DNA from: Monocercomonoides exilis
Taxonomy: Eukaryota; Preaxostyla; Oxymonadida; Polymastigidae
Reading direction: 5' to 3'
Assembly (NCBI GenBank): GCA_001643675.2
Contig: LSRY02000019.1
Coordinates: forward strand, 1,064,001-1,128,000
DNA: 64,000 nucleotides
The position numbers were made by a program, and so were the translations under genes. The notes under the pieces are model-generated. The model saw nothing but the letters and a program-made list of their open reading frames with translations, was not told the DNA's origin and searched no databases. Each line of letters opens with the position of its first letter. Positions within the stretch are counted from its first letter, which is position 1. Of this stretch, positions 1 through 11,584 are shown one piece after another.

Positions 1-3000
1 GCCTTGTGCTTCAACAAGCTTTTCTTTCACATCCTTTACACATTCGCCTGAATAATCTCTCAATCGAATTTGAAACTCCATTTTCTTGTTGACAAACTTG
101 TCTAGTGTCACATTCTGTAATTTTGAATCCACATACAATCGATTCTCGAGTGTGTTAATCAAAAAGAACAGCACAATCACAGCTGAAGCTGCACCAACCA
201 CAAAGCAAATGCCAATAATTGAAACGCATCCGCCATAACTCGTTTTCTTCACAGTCTTGACTGCTTTATGCGTCTTTTCATCAAGGACATCTCTGTAAGT
301 ATTTGAATATTGATCTAATTTGTACAGTTTGTCTCGTGTTGGAAGGCAAAAGCATATAAGAGATACAATCATTCCAAGGATCAGTGAAACTCCATAAAAT
401 AATATTGTGAACATCGTCTCTTTGTTCGAATTAGGATCATACGATTTTGGCTGCTCTGTGCACTCAAACGGCTTTCTTTGCAAAGTGCTCTTGTTTGCAG
501 CTGATCCAACAATACAAGTGCTATTTAAATTGCATGTGGTGCATTCTTTGGTTCCTGTTTCAGACTGAAATGTACCATCTTTACACGGAATGCATGCACT
601 TATTGATGTTCCAGATCCCCGTAAGCTGGTTCCAGCAGGACATTTTTCGCATTCCGTTTGGTTAAAGTGTGAAGAATATGCCCCATCACCGCAAAGAGTG
701 CACTGTCTCGATTTAGTGTCGAAGAATGACCCAGGAGAGCAACCTGAAAGATGACTCTTCAATTTGATTCTGGTTAGTTTATTTGTGGCAATAGGCAATG
801 GTGTCATTCCTTCACTCACCGCGTAGCCACCGAGACAATAAAGCGAATCAATCATGAAAGCACAGCTGCCATGCACCAAAGGAAAATTAATTGCCTCTCT
901 ACCTTCATCATATTTGTGTGTGGCTAGTTTAACTTCTCCGTACTCATCAAAAGTGAATACTGAAAGGTGTGATATCTTGGCGATTCCGCATTCTTCTCCT
1001 CCAACAACAAAACCAACTTCTCCCTCTCCAATAACAACTCCCGAGCTTCCAATTGGGAATTTGGGACCCATTAAATCAAACCATTCGTCAGTATTCTCTG
1101 CAGCTTTGAGTGGATGTGCCATGCAATAGTTTATTGAATTTTCTCCGTCATCACCTCCGCAAACAAATAGATGTGGAACCGGCTGTTCATCATCTTTTTC
1201 TTCCTTTTCCTTCAAATTTTTCCGCTTGTTCGTAACATTTTTCAGATACTGATGATTGTTTTTGCTGCTTCTTGCAATATCTTCGTTGTGAATAATTTTT
1301 TTCACGAACACTGTTGGCCTCTGAATTGGCTTTTTCAATGATATGATGTTGTGCCACTCCAATGTGGCAAAATTGAATGTCCATATATCATACTGCAGGT
1401 TTTTGTCGATATCGCATCCTCCAACAACATACAGAATTGATTCATAAATTGTGGCACCAGAACGGCACATCTTCGGTGGTTTTTCCTCTCCTTTCACTTT
1501 TATCTTTTGCCAAGAATAAGTTGCAACATCATATTCAAAAAGATCATTGCTCATTGATGCAAAGCCTCCGTTAATGTTGTAAGTTGCTCCGCCAAATACA
1601 AAAATCCTTCCGTTCAACGCAGCAACGGCGGCTTCTGCAATTGAAGGACTTCCTTCAGAATCATAACGTGGTTCACGAAATTTATACCAGTACCCTGATC
1701 TCGGAGAAAATTCTCTGTTTGTTTCCATCATTATCTTTAATTCAGGGTTGTATCCCCCAATAACAGCAATAGTTCCGCTTAACTGAGCAAGTTTGTGTTT
1801 TGTTACAGGAAGTGAAACTTCATCAGCAGCTGCTGAAAGTTCAGATATAATTTCACCTTGATTTTTTTGAGGATAAACAAAAGGCACTGATTCATTGGCC
1901 ATATATGAAAGGATGTCTTTTCGGGTTTGTGCACCTAACCAATTTTCTTTGTTCATAAGGAAAAGTCTATTTGTAGTTAAATACTCGTCTTTTCCACCAA
2001 ATGCATATAAATTTCCTTCTTCATCCATCGTGCATGATAGTCCAAATTTTCCAGTGTTCGTATACATTAGATTTTCATCATCCATCGTTGCATTTTTAAC
2101 GTCAGAGTTAAATCCAGCAGCTGTCAGATTCAAAATAAATAGTTTATTTATCGGCCTTGTCATTGTTCCTTCCTTACCGCTCCACATAATTCCATAACAC
2201 TCTGTTTCTGAAACATAACTTGCAAATCCGGATCGAAAAATTGCTCCACCAATATACTTATCGTAAACTATTTCAATGAGCTGGCAATCATCAGGATTTG
2301 CCAAGTTTATTCGGTAAGCACATGGTTTATTGCCAATATCACTTGTTAATCCTCCAAAAATAAATAAATAATCTTTGAATATGCATGCACCTCCATCACG
2401 TAGTGGAGGCGGATTTTTTGTGGGATTGTTTTCGCGTAAGCAACGCCACAAGAATGTTTGTTTGTTCAGTTCCCATATATCATTTAAAAGTCCATTAGAT
2501 CCTTGCCCTCCATAAATGTATACATGAGAGGATGTTTCTGCCTTGCAAGGGGCATATCTCTCGCAAGGTATTCTTCCTGATTGTGGAATAAAGACCCACG
2601 AACTTTGTTCAAAATCATATGAAAGCAACTCTTTTGACATTCCACTGCAACTTAATCCACCCCAAATATATATAATATCTTCAACATAAAATGTTACGCA
2701 CATGTATCTATCAGGAAGAACATCAAGATTCGCTGTTGGCATTATATTCCATAATTTTTTGTTTAAATCAAAAAAATATGAATCTTTCATGACATTTTCA
2801 TCCCCATCTCTCCCTCCCCCAATGATCAATCCATTTCTTTTGGTGTTGTTGATATAGAAAATGAATGACCCTTCACGGGGACAAGGTGGAGAGCCAGTGT
2901 TTGGTACGCTTTCAACTGCTTCTACTAAATCCTTATCTTCGGAGCAGACATTATGGATGCAATAAAGAATAATTAATAAAAATTTTTTGATGAGACTGTA

Positions 3001-3024
3001 ACTTATTATTTTCGCCAAAGTCAT
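1..3024 (-). CDS. Kelch-repeat membrane protein with Cys-rich (GCC2/GCC3-like) region, 3' end outside window
   Basis: An uninterrupted frame of 1,008 codons starts at ATG 3024-3022 and leaves the window at base 1. Residues about 1-28 form a signal peptide (MTLAKIIS, then a Leu/Ile core). About eleven kelch-type blades follow, each with a hydrophobic strand ending in GG (LIIGGGRDG, IYIWGGLS, VYIYGGQGS, LFIFGGLT, LYAFGGKD, IFVFGGAT, LYVVGGCD, LYCLGGYA), enough for roughly two propellers. Residues about 760-830 are Cys-rich in the GCC2/GCC3 (ephrin-receptor-like) manner: CSPGSFF, CTLCGDGAYS, CPAGTS, CKDGTFQS. Two membrane segments follow, at about 870-893 and 931-955. No intron is needed. Inference: a secreted-side propeller anchored at the surface or an endomembrane. 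The ligand is unknown. The C-terminus lies outside the window. Confidence 0.88.
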   Translation of the reverse strand, partial: MTLAKIISYSLIKKFLLIILYCIHNVCSEDKDLVEAVESVPNTGSPPCPREGSFIFYINNTKRNGLIIGGGRDGDENVMKDSYFFDLNKKLWNIMPTANLDVLPDRYMCVTFYVEDIIYIWGGLSCSGMSKELLSYDFEQSSWVFIPQSGRIPCERYAPCKAETSSHVYIYGGQGSNGLLNDIWELNKQTFLWRCLRENNPTKNPPPLRDGGACIFKDYLFIFGGLTSDIGNKPCAYRINLANPDDCQLIEIVYDKYIGGAIFRSGFASYVSETECYGIMWSGKEGTMTRPINKLFILNLTAAGFNSDVKNATMDDENLMYTNTGKFGLSCTMDEEGNLYAFGGKDEYLTTNRLFLMNKENWLGAQTRKDILSYMANESVPFVYPQKNQGEIISELSAAADEVSLPVTKHKLAQLSGTIAVIGGYNPELKIMMETNREFSPRSGYWYKFREPRYDSEGSPSIAEAAVAALNGRIFVFGGATYNINGGFASMSNDLFEYDVATYSWQKIKVKGEEKPPKMCRSGATIYESILYVVGGCDIDKNLQYDIWTFNFATLEWHNIISLKKPIQRPTVFVKKIIHNEDIARSSKNNHQYLKNVTNKRKNLKEKEEKDDEQPVPHLFVCGGDDGENSINYCMAHPLKAAENTDEWFDLMGPKFPIGSSGVVIGEGEVGFVVGGEECGIAKISHLSVFTFDEYGEVKLATHKYDEGREAINFPLVHGSCAFMIDSLYCLGGYAVSEGMTPLPIATNKLTRIKLKSHLSGCSPGSFFDTKSRQCTLCGDGAYSSHFNQTECEKCPAGTSLRGSGTSISACIPCKDGTFQSETGTKECTTCNLNSTCIVGSAANKSTLQRKPFECTEQPKSYDPNSNKETMFTILFYGVSLILGMIVSLICFCLPTRDKLYKLDQYSNTYRDVLDEKTHKAVKTVKKTSYGGCVSIIGICFVVGAASAVIVLFFLINTLENRLYVDSKLQNVTLDKFVNKKMEFQIRLRDYSGECVKDVKEKLVEAQG

Positions 3025-3869
3025 CTGAAAATGACTTCAAGGGAAGCTTTTAACTTTTTATGGGTATGGATATTTCTTCATTAGATATTTTTCCATAACT
3101 ATGAATTGTTTCGTAAAAAATTATAAATTCTGGATACAAACAAGTTTTTTCAAATAGTTCAACTTGTTAGACGAAACATCTATGTTGTTCCTGTAATTAC
3201 TCATTCATTCGATAAATATAATTTTTTTACTGATAAACCATGAAAAACCCGTAACAAGTCTGTCTTTCTCGTAAAAGCTTTATCAAACTCGGAAAAAGGA
3301 TAAAAAATTTAATCCTGGGTCGCATGCTATTGTGAAAAAAGTTAAAAAAAGTGTTTTTGAATACAATTCGAAACATGATCGTAAATTATATTTATTATTT
3401 TTCTATTGATTCAAACAGAAAGATTTTTTCAGCAAAGAAGAATGCAAACAAAAACAGCATCCGGGATAAATAGCAGAAATTTTTTTTCTTGATAAAGGAA
3501 GTGGATACAACATTGAAAATTAAGTTATTATTGGTAAAATAGGGTGACGAAGAAAGAAACACTGCGAAGCAGTGAAAATGGATATTGACAGCATCAGTGA
3601 TTGAACAATCTTCTGCATTTGCGAAAAAGATGGCAGGTGTGCTATTTTTAGATAATTTAACCTATGCAAAACTTATTATTTTTATGTATTATTTGAACTT
3701 TTTTCCATTCCAACCAACAGTTTTTTTTGTGTTGAGCTTCATTCCTGGTGACAATCCATTTCAAGTTGCGTATTTGCGGATTATATGGTTTCTTCTTCTC
3801 CTCCTCCAATCTCTTCATTGACAATATTCTTGTTTGGTTGATGTGAAGAACGCGTTTTTCGTTTTTGAG
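3025..3869. other. Intergenic, AT-rich
   Basis: No convincing coding frame. It contains short AT-rich runs and the phrase CCCGTAACAAGTCTGT near 3248, a near match to ATCCGTAACAAGTCTT near 10730, so there may be a short dispersed repeat. It probably holds the promoter of the kelch gene (reading left) and possibly relics of the 5' end of the Ser-rich pseudogene to the right. Confidence 0.5.
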
Positions 3870-5007
3870 AATTTACTATTTGGACAGCCATCATATTCTC
3901 ATGTTACAACACAAAATAAATCTGCCTTCTCTTGCTGCTATTGGCTGTAATGAAATTGGAACCTGTCCATTATGTCAGCATTTTCTTCAGATGATTCTTG
4001 CTCGCCTTTGTTGCCCAGTTCGTCCAAAGAGCGCAATCAGATTCAATTCACATTATTTCTCTTTCACATTCTCTTTCTTCTTTCGTTCTTTCTTCACATC
4101 TTCTGTTGAAAGAATTTTATTTACAAAAGCAGTCATTGTGTTGAAATCTGATCATTCAGCATTAACTTCATAATCGCCTTCTTCTTCTACTTCCTCTTCT
4201 TCTTCTTCTTCTACTACTCCATCTTCTTCTCCCACTCTTGATTCAAGTTCTTCAATTTCTCCTATTTCTCGCACATCTTCTTCTTCTATATCTTCTTCCT
4301 CCTCCTCCTCCTCTGCTTCTTCTTTCATTTCTGCCAAATTTTCTTCTTCTTCCTCTTCTTCTTCTTTTGTTCCTGATTTATCTCTTTCTTTAACCTCTTC
4401 TTCTTCTCCACCAACTTCTTCTTCTTCTTCCTCTTCCTCTTCTTCCTCTATATCATCTTCTTTATCATCAACATCTACTTCTTCTTCTTCTTCTATCCAA
4501 CCTCCCCTCAACAATAACAACAACAACATTCTCCCTCAATCTCTTTCTCCTCCTGCTTATCTCAGCTCAAATCTTGTCTCTTAACAGCTGATCCATTCTT
4601 TGCCTTCTTATCACTCAGTGATGATGGAAAGAAAAGAGAATAGAAGAAATAATACTGGAACAACTTCTGGTAATGATAATAATTCTACTCGATTGTCTAA
4701 TGAACCTTTATCTTCTTCCTCTTCATCTTCATCGTCTTCTTCTTCTCACCCCTTCTTCTCAGACAATTTCAAATTCCCTGATCTTCTCTCTGATTCCCCT
4801 TTCGTCACACTCACTTTATCACTTCCTCCTTCCTCCTCCTCCTCCTCCTCTTCTTCTTCTTCTTCTTCTTCTTCTTCTTCTTCAAATGGAATAATAACTC
4901 AGATGAATACGATAGAGAACAAAACTCCAAATGAAATAGGAATGCAACAAAATATAACAACTCAACAGATGGATAATCAAAACAATTTTTTTAATAATTC
5001 CTTTGCG

Positions 5008-5039
<32 letters not shown>

Positions 5040-6461
5040 CTCTTCTTCCTCTTCCTCTTCTTCTTCTTCTTCTTCTTCTTCTTCTTCGCCTTCTTCTTTT
5101 GCCAATATCTTCATTAGATTCCACTTTCATTGTATTTTTAGCACCAATAATTCAGCGTCATTTTCTATTTTTTGAAGAGAAAGAAGAGGCAACTACACAA
5201 AGGCGTTCAATTAACGTGCAGATATCCATTTTTATCGAAAATCTTCTGTCTCCCCATCTGTTGCTTGTTTCGTGATTGGGATTATATGTTCATTCTCCGT
5301 TCAACATATCAAATACGAAATTATTTGTTGTTTGATGGACAATATCGAATAAAGCCTTCCAGCTCTTGCGGAAACATCATTTGATAACTTATGGATTTCT
5401 CAATCGTCGCATTTATTCTCCTTCATCTTTTTTGTCTTCTTCATCTTCCTCGTCTTTCGCAGCCACCTCATCTGCAACTTCAGCCTCCGATTCATTCAAT
5501 TCCTTCTTCCTCCTCTCGTTCTGCCTCATCATCTGCTTCTTCCTCTTTCTCCTATTTTTTCTCCTCTTCCTTCTCTGCTTTGAAATCTGCAGAGCGCAAA
5601 CAAACAGCTTCCGATGTATTGCAATATCTTCTCGATGCTATCCTTCTTCATGTAGCATCCTCCATCCTCAATTCCAACAGCCCTTCCGTCGTTGCTCGTT
5701 TCTTCAATCTGTCATCTGTGTTTCAGTATAATGTTGATGCTTATCCCTCTTTCACTTCATCCTCTTCTTCATCTTCTGTTTTGCCATCTGAAGAAAATAA
5801 CAATTCTTCTTCTTCTTCTTCTTTCCCATTTGGATTCATTTCTCCATCTGATTTCTCTTCCTCCACTTCAAATGCATCTTCTCTTCCATCTTTCTCAAAA
5901 CTGCCTCACACATTATCATTTTCCTCCTCCTCAATATCGTCCATGCCGCTTCCTCCTCTTCCTTCTTCTTCTTTCCCTTTCTCTCTCCTCTCTCCCTCGT
6001 GTGTCTGGGCGTTCATCGGTATTGTTGCTGCAAACCCTGGAAGAGCTCAATGGAAGCAGTTAGCTCATTCATTTCCTTCTCAAACAGCTTCCTCCTCCTC
6101 TTCTTCTTCTTCTGTTTATTTCCAAACACATTCTGAAGGCTTCACTCAACAACTTCGGTGTGCTTCTTTCTCGAACTCAACCGGCTGTTCCTTCTGTGAA
6201 GACTGCAATTCCACCTTCTGTAAGCTACAACAACTCCAATAATAACAACGATATCATCAATATCAATAATAACATTGTCTGTGACAGCATCGGTGGAAGC
6301 AAGTATCCCACTACATCTCCCTCGCTTTCCTCTTTATTTTCTGCAGCCATTCGACAAATCCCTTCTTTCTCTGTATCTTCTCCTCCTTCTCAATCTTCAC
6401 CCTTTCCATTTCCGTCTTCTATCTCCTCCTATCCAACACACCCATCACTACCTCTTCTTCT

Positions 6462-6493
<32 letters not shown>

Positions 6494-6720
6494 CTCCTCT
6501 TCTTCTTCTTCCTCCTCCTCTTCTTCTTCCACTTAGCAGCTTCTTCCTCTTCTTCCTCTTCTTCCTCTTCGTTGTCTTCTTCCGCTTCCTCTTAACGGAA
6601 AAATTTCCGCTGGCATTGGATCAATCCATGGACATTCTGATGCATATATTCCATTCAATTCTTCAGCACATATAAACTGAACCAAAAATCAAATCATTCT
6701 CATTTCTTCGCCTCAATATA
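3870..6720 (+). pseudogene. Relic of a long Ser-rich protein gene, frame-shifted
   Basis: Polyserine coding sequence on the plus strand continues through all three frames. One frame runs from 4171 to 5175, broken only by TAA at 4582-4584. The Ser-rich register then sits in another frame near 5400-5500, in a third at about 5490-6240, in a further register at about 6175-6450, and again elsewhere at 6530-6597. Non-repetitive islands remain: about 5580-5720 (KQTASDVLQYLLDAILLHVA, then SVVARFF) and about 6000-6075 (CVWAFIGIVAANPGRAQWKQ). Composition (TCT/TCC serine runs, Asn, Gln) resembles the giant gene at 48281-64000, so a decayed relative is possible. Alternative: a live gene with many unrecognised introns. 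The islands match no family I recognise. The Glu-rich minus-strand frames here are complements of the serine codons. Confidence 0.5.
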
Positions 6721-7354
6721 TCAACGTCGAATGATTGACATTTTCATTCATAATACTGGAAATGAAATGCCATCAATATGGATTCATTTCATTTTATTTC
6801 TTCTTCTTCAACGCCTCCTTCGATGATCAACAAAAATATTTATATTTCCACTTCATTCAACTCCAGCCAAATTCAACACCATTCCTCGTCTTTCATTTCA
6901 ATCCAGAACCACAGATAATTATTAATACTACCACAGAATATCAGCTGAAATTATGAGACAACGAAATGAAAGTAACTTTTTGTGGAGAATAGCCGATTGG
7001 CATGTCAAAATTAAAAAAAGGAGGACAGCTCTGACTTTTCACATTTTGAAACCGAAGCATTGGCAGTGAAAACAGAAAAAACATTGAAGCAGTTCTTTTT
7101 TGAAATGGATGGGTTCCAAAATAGAGTTCGGAAGGTTACACAACTTCACACGCCTTCAACATATCGAGCAGATGACATATGAATGAATGAGTTTTGGAAG
7201 AAATTCAAATTTGGAGGAGAATTCTATAAAAATAAGAGAATAAATGTCCGACAAGAAATGTTGATTTCATCAAATGCACATGTGAGATGTTTTCTTCAAT
7301 TTTGTGTGCCATCTTCCCAACTTTCTTCGACTCTGCTGTAAGCTCACTTATTTT
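6721..7354. other. Non-coding, with coding-like scraps
   Basis: Short scraps read in different frames, for example MIDIFIHNTGNEMPSIWIHF near 6731 on the plus strand, but no frame is sustained. This may be the eroded end of the Ser-rich pseudogene, followed by the lost 3' part of the beta-helix pseudogene that ends at 7355. Confidence 0.35.
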
Positions 7355-8707
7355 CTAGAAAATAGGTTCATGCAATAATATCAGCTTTATGATTAGCATC
7401 TTCTTTAGAAGCCCCGTCGCATTGTGCGCACTCTTGTAGGGAGTCTTTTCCAACTCGCAATACATTGCTTTGATGCCAAGATGACCATCCACGTATTCAT
7501 CGTCAGCTGAATGCCCGTCAAGAAATATGAATAAATCGATATCCCAATCACCGAATGCTTCTGTTCTGTCGTGTCCAACAACCGAGTTGTCTTTCTGAGT
7601 GATGCTTATCATGAAGGCGAACATGGGTTCCTTCACAGAAGCGACAAGGGATTCACACACAAAATTCATATCTCTTCCGACACTCGCTTTGTTGGCTGAA
7701 AACACGATATTGGTGATGGCAAAGGAGGATTCTGACACTTCTGAATTATCCTTGTACTCGATCATGAGAGCACCGCCTCTTCCTCCAGAACTTGTATCCT
7801 CGCTCACACAGCAGCTGGAGAAATTTGTGTCTCTCACTGAAAAGGAGTTGGCAGAGACGGATGAAGCGAATGAGATGCACCCGCCATTGGTGGCAGTCTG
7901 TTGGCTTTGTGGAGCTGAGTGGATGTTGGTGATGGTGCAGTTGGCGAGGAAGAGGGAGAGGGCAGGGGAGGTGGCAGAGGAGAGGACACAGCTGGCGGGG
8001 GAAGCTGTGGAGGTGATGTGGGTGATGCTGGAGGAGTTGAGGGTGAGGGGATTTGTGAGGGAGGTGAGGTGGAAGATGCTTTGGCTGTTGAGGGGGAGAC
8101 TGGTGATTGCTGTGTGGTTGAGGGTGAGTGAGCCAGCAGTGAAAAAGAAGAGGGGAGTTTTTATTGTTATGGAGGTTGTTCCGGTGATGGTGGTTGTGTT
8201 GAGGTTGAGGGACGGGGAGTCATTGGAGAGGTGGAAGAGGATGGGGGTGATTTGATTTGAGGAGTTGTGGGCGATGGCGAGGGCAGAGACTGTGAGGGAG
8301 CCCTGGGTCTGTTGGAAGAGGGCAGAAGTGGCAGATGGATCCGGTGGTGGTGAGGGAGATGATGAAGAAGAATTTGGTTGAAGAATGCCACTGGAAGTAA
8401 TGGTGGTGGTAGTTGTGCCACTTCCTGTGATTTTTGTATTTGGAGAACGGAATGTGAGAGTGTTTGTGGGAGTGAAAGTGGAGACGAGAAAAGAGAGGGA
8501 GGAATCGCTGAAGGGAGCAACGCATCAGAGAGCATTCTCCACTGTGGCGCATGGGATCTGTTGAGTTCTATCACAGACTTCAGCATCAGATCCATTGTTG
8601 GTAACAAAATTGATACAAGATGTCATAACGAAAAATGGATGTGTATTTTGTTTCGCAGCAGCTTGACAACTAATGACAGGTTTAAGAATGAAATAAGTTA
8701 TTTTCAT
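7355..8707 (-). pseudogene. Beta-helix surface-type protein, pseudogene with internal TGA and truncated C-terminus
   Basis: One minus-strand frame runs from ATG 8707-8705 to the stop at 7355, broken only by TGA at 8527-8525. Before the stop it reads ...CDRTQQIPCATVENAL. After it come Ser/Thr/Leu/Asn-rich repeats typical of right-handed beta-helix or polymorphic-membrane-protein-like proteins (SLTVSALAIAHNSS, SLNLNTTTITGT, SLTLNHTAITSL), then SGGRGGALMIEY, IVFSANKASVGRDMNFVCES and DLFIFLDGHSADDEYVDG. In family members I recall, DG..YVDG leads into a CG..PC.S..A block and more repeats. Here that block is eroded (MYCELEKTPYKSAHNA) and the frame ends soon after. Inference: a dead copy of a multigene surface family. 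The alternative of a spliced-out TGA was not supported by any obvious splice sites. Confidence 0.72.
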
Positions 8708-8893
8708 GTTAAAGAAAAGGCTGAATATCTGTATTAGCAGAACAAATCGGAAAGATAGGACTGCATGGCAAAACCTCAGGTTATTGTTTAATACTTTTTT
8801 ATTTCTGAGAAATATTATTTTTGATCTTTATTAACTTATTATTTGTTAAATTTATTTGTTGTGAAGTTGATGAAAAACTGGGCGGCAAAAAAC

Positions 8894-10251
8894 CTAAGAG
8901 ATCTTTAAGACAAAGGAAAACCGAGGTAAAATGATAAAAAAACCGAAATCAGAAAAGTGCAAATTGCAAAATAATAATTCTTCGTTGTCTTCTATTTCTT
9001 TGTTGCTCTCATCACAAGCTATTTTCCGTTGTTTTGAACACTCCAAATGCATTTCTTCATCGTGCATTGCTTTTCGTTTTCTTTTCATTTTCTCCCTGAA
9101 AAATAAATTTGATTCGCATCTTTTTTCCCTTTGTCTTTCCACCTCATCTTTATTAAAAATAAGGCATTGCTTCTTAAACTTCCCATCGTCTTCTGTCAGA
9201 TCGTTTGCCTGTATGTTTAGATTTGTCAGCCACACAGCTATTTCAATGTCAATATTTGCGTCATCCAGCCCATTACGATATCTGCTAGCACATTGCTTCC
9301 ACAGTCGTTTCATCCTGCCGAAAAACCATTCAACAGGAATCCTCTTTTTAGCTAACTGCGCATTGCATTCGATCTCTTCTTTGGCTTTAGTATTTATTAT
9401 CGGAGTTATTAACTCCAAACCTTCCACCACCCCCTGATATCCTCGATCAGCTATTATTTTCCATTGAGAATTGAATTCATTCAGGCTATTCTTTTGTCTG
9501 TCCTCATTTGTAACTTGCAAGTATTCAACTAATGGATGTAAATCTCTTTTTAACAAAGAGAAATCATGAATGTGCCCCTCAACTACTTCAGATATGAATA
9601 AAGCTTCAAATGGATGAGAAGCGGCAACAGCAACTTATATTTTAACACCATAAACTTTATGATGTCCGTCCCAAAGAAGTTTTTGATTTTCAAAACTTCC
9701 GACTGGCTTCTCAGTTCGTATGGAGGTCGCATCAACTAACAACGCAACATCTCCGAATAAGTCGTCGCCTTCAATTAAAACTGGTCTTCTCTTTTTTTCG
9801 TTCATTTGCCTGAGAACATGTAAGATAAATGGACGGATGAAATTTATCGAGTCAGAAATGATATGGTTTGTTTTACCAAGCCACAGCCCAATTTGTGTTT
9901 GTGTTGCACCTGTTGACAACCATTCTAAATAATAAAGTAGTTTATCCGCTGTTGTGATAAGTCCCTTTGGTCCTCTCCTTGGTATTTTTGAAATTAGGCT
10001 GTCGAGTTCGCTGACAATAGTAAAAATCTGACATTCAGACAACTTGTATCTGAAAAAGGACTTTTTTGTTCAAATAAATTCGTACAATTTTCCTTCTGGC
10101 TCTGGGGAAGGAAGATCTCTAATTTTTGTTTTAGAGATTCGAGTTTCAATTCTTTGTTGATAAGAATCTGATTCACGAATTGCACGTTCATAAATTTTTT
10201 CATTTTCTTTATCATTATCTTTACAAAAATTTTATGATAATTACAACACAA
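8894..10251 (-). pseudogene. DDE transposase (DDE_Tnp_4, Harbinger/IS5-like superfamily), inactivated
   Basis: The frame from about 10042 to 8894 is interrupted only by TAA at 9637-9635. It carries a helix-turn-helix-like region (YYLEWLSTGATQTQIGLWLG), the first catalytic Asp in LLVDATSIRT followed by DGHHKVYGVKI, then after the stop VVEGHIHDFSLLK, the second Asp in IIADRGYQGV, and the Glu in PVEWFFGRMKRLWK. Spacing and motifs fit the DDE_4 family. The stop falls where a Gln or similar residue would follow VKI. A Lys-rich upstream segment (10043-10251) is in a different frame, joined across CCTTTTTCAG at about 10050, so there is either an intron acceptor or a frameshift. A Lys/Arg-rich C-terminal tail follows the DDE core. 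The boundaries and inverted repeats of the element were not found. Confidence 0.8.
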
Positions 10252-10853
10252 AAATAATTCGAAATTAAAAAGACAAACTCATTATCTTTTGTAATCGGTT
10301 GAGAGCTTGAAATGAAATACATTTGAGTCAAATTTGTTTGACTTGAATTACTGGAAATTTGACATGAACTTAAAGCTGTTGAAGAAGTAGCTGATAAAGA
10401 AGACTCTGGTAAAAAATGAATTCCGATTGAATGATTAGTAATAGGAATATCCGAATGTCCACCATGAGAGCTTGAGCTGTTATAAAATAGTATATCAATA
10501 CAAATTTTTAAAACAACAGATAATAATTAAATTATGTTTTTTTTTCATGATTATGAAACGATGCACACATAATATATGGATCAACCAACTGTAAAAAGCT
10601 CACTTTGTCTGATAAATTATCAGTAAATGCAACTGGAACACAAGTGACTCAAAACACATACAAATTTTGTTTCCTTTTATATATATAATCTTTCTATGAA
10701 AAAATGGGTTTTTATCGTAACAAGTATAATTTATCCGTAACAAGTCTTTATTTTTAGAAACAACTTAGTATTTTGCTAAATACACGTAGTTGTCGAAAAA
10801 TATCTATTCTTCAATTTTTTTTTTTTTTTTAAGAAGAGTACTTCATTTTTATT

Positions 10854-11099
10854 TTTGGTGCATTATTTTTTCAATCTAAATATTTCGGTTCGTAATTTTC
10901 TTTTGAATGTCAACAAAAGAACACCGTAAAAACAAATGTTTATTAAGGACATCCACATGGTTATTTCAGCTCAAACATTTGGTTTTGACAGTTGAGAAAA
11001 ATTTGCAACTTGAATGCAAAATCTCATCTCAATTCCAAACAACATCAGAAAAATAAACGCAGGGAAAAAAGCTATGATTACAAAAATAATCACCCATAT
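10854..11099. repeat. MITE-like element, copy 1 (diverged TIRs)
   Basis: The right end, TACAAAAATAATCACCCATA, is the inverted counterpart of the left end TTTGGTGCATTATTTTTTCA near 10854. The same terminal sequence occurs at the ends of the elements at 11320-11584 and 28609-28871. The total length of about 250 bases is similar to the others. It has no coding capacity. The interiors are only weakly alike by eye, so membership rests on the terminal repeats and spacing. Confidence 0.5.
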
Positions 11100-11319
11100 T
11101 TAAAAAATATCTTTTTATAATCATGAAGAAATCAAATTTTGAGTTTTTCCAAGATTTCTAAAATTATTTTTCTAATATTCAGTCGATATGAAAATGAAAA
11201 TCTAATATGCCAAAAGAATTTGAACAGATAAGATACGGTAGGAAGAAAAAATTTCGGAATTATTCCTCTTTCGGTTTATGAGAAATCGATCTTGTCATGT
11301 ATTTTTTGCATCATCTGTT

Positions 11320-11584
11320 GATAAGGGTGTTTTTTTTAAATCATAACTTTTTTTCAGTGTAATAATTATTTTGAAAATTCATTATCATTTGCTGAATAAT
11401 TGTCATTAAAATATTAAATGATTATAATTCGTTTCAAAAGCCAAAGTTTGACTTGAAATTATTGAAGCTGCATCATTTAAAAAATCTATCACTTTTCAGG
11501 GTTTATTCATGATATTTCTTTTCAAATGTCACACACTAAATTATTGACAGAAAGAATATGATTTCGAAAATTATCACCCATATC
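11320..11584. repeat. MITE-like element, copy 2
   Basis: The left terminal repeat GATAAGGGTGTTTTTTTTAA (11320 onward) continues into ATCATAAC. The right terminal repeat ATGATTTCGAAAATTATCAC runs to CCATATC at 11584. The two are imperfect inverted copies of each other and match the terminal sequence of copies at 10854-11099 and 28609-28871. Length is about 265 bases, with no ORF. Probably a non-autonomous DNA element. Confidence 0.55.

Noticed and set aside
4152-4529. Glu-rich minus-strand frame with a start codon
   Set aside because: It is the complement of TCT/TCC serine codons. The plus-strand serine frame continues on both sides in the same register (to 5175), the minus frame does not.
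4582-9637. Possibility that TAA codes for Gln (stops at 4582 and 9635 fall where Gln would fit)
   Set aside because: The giant frame and all intact genes use CAA/CAG for Gln and have no internal TAA or TAG, and genes such as the lyase and eL22 end at TAA.
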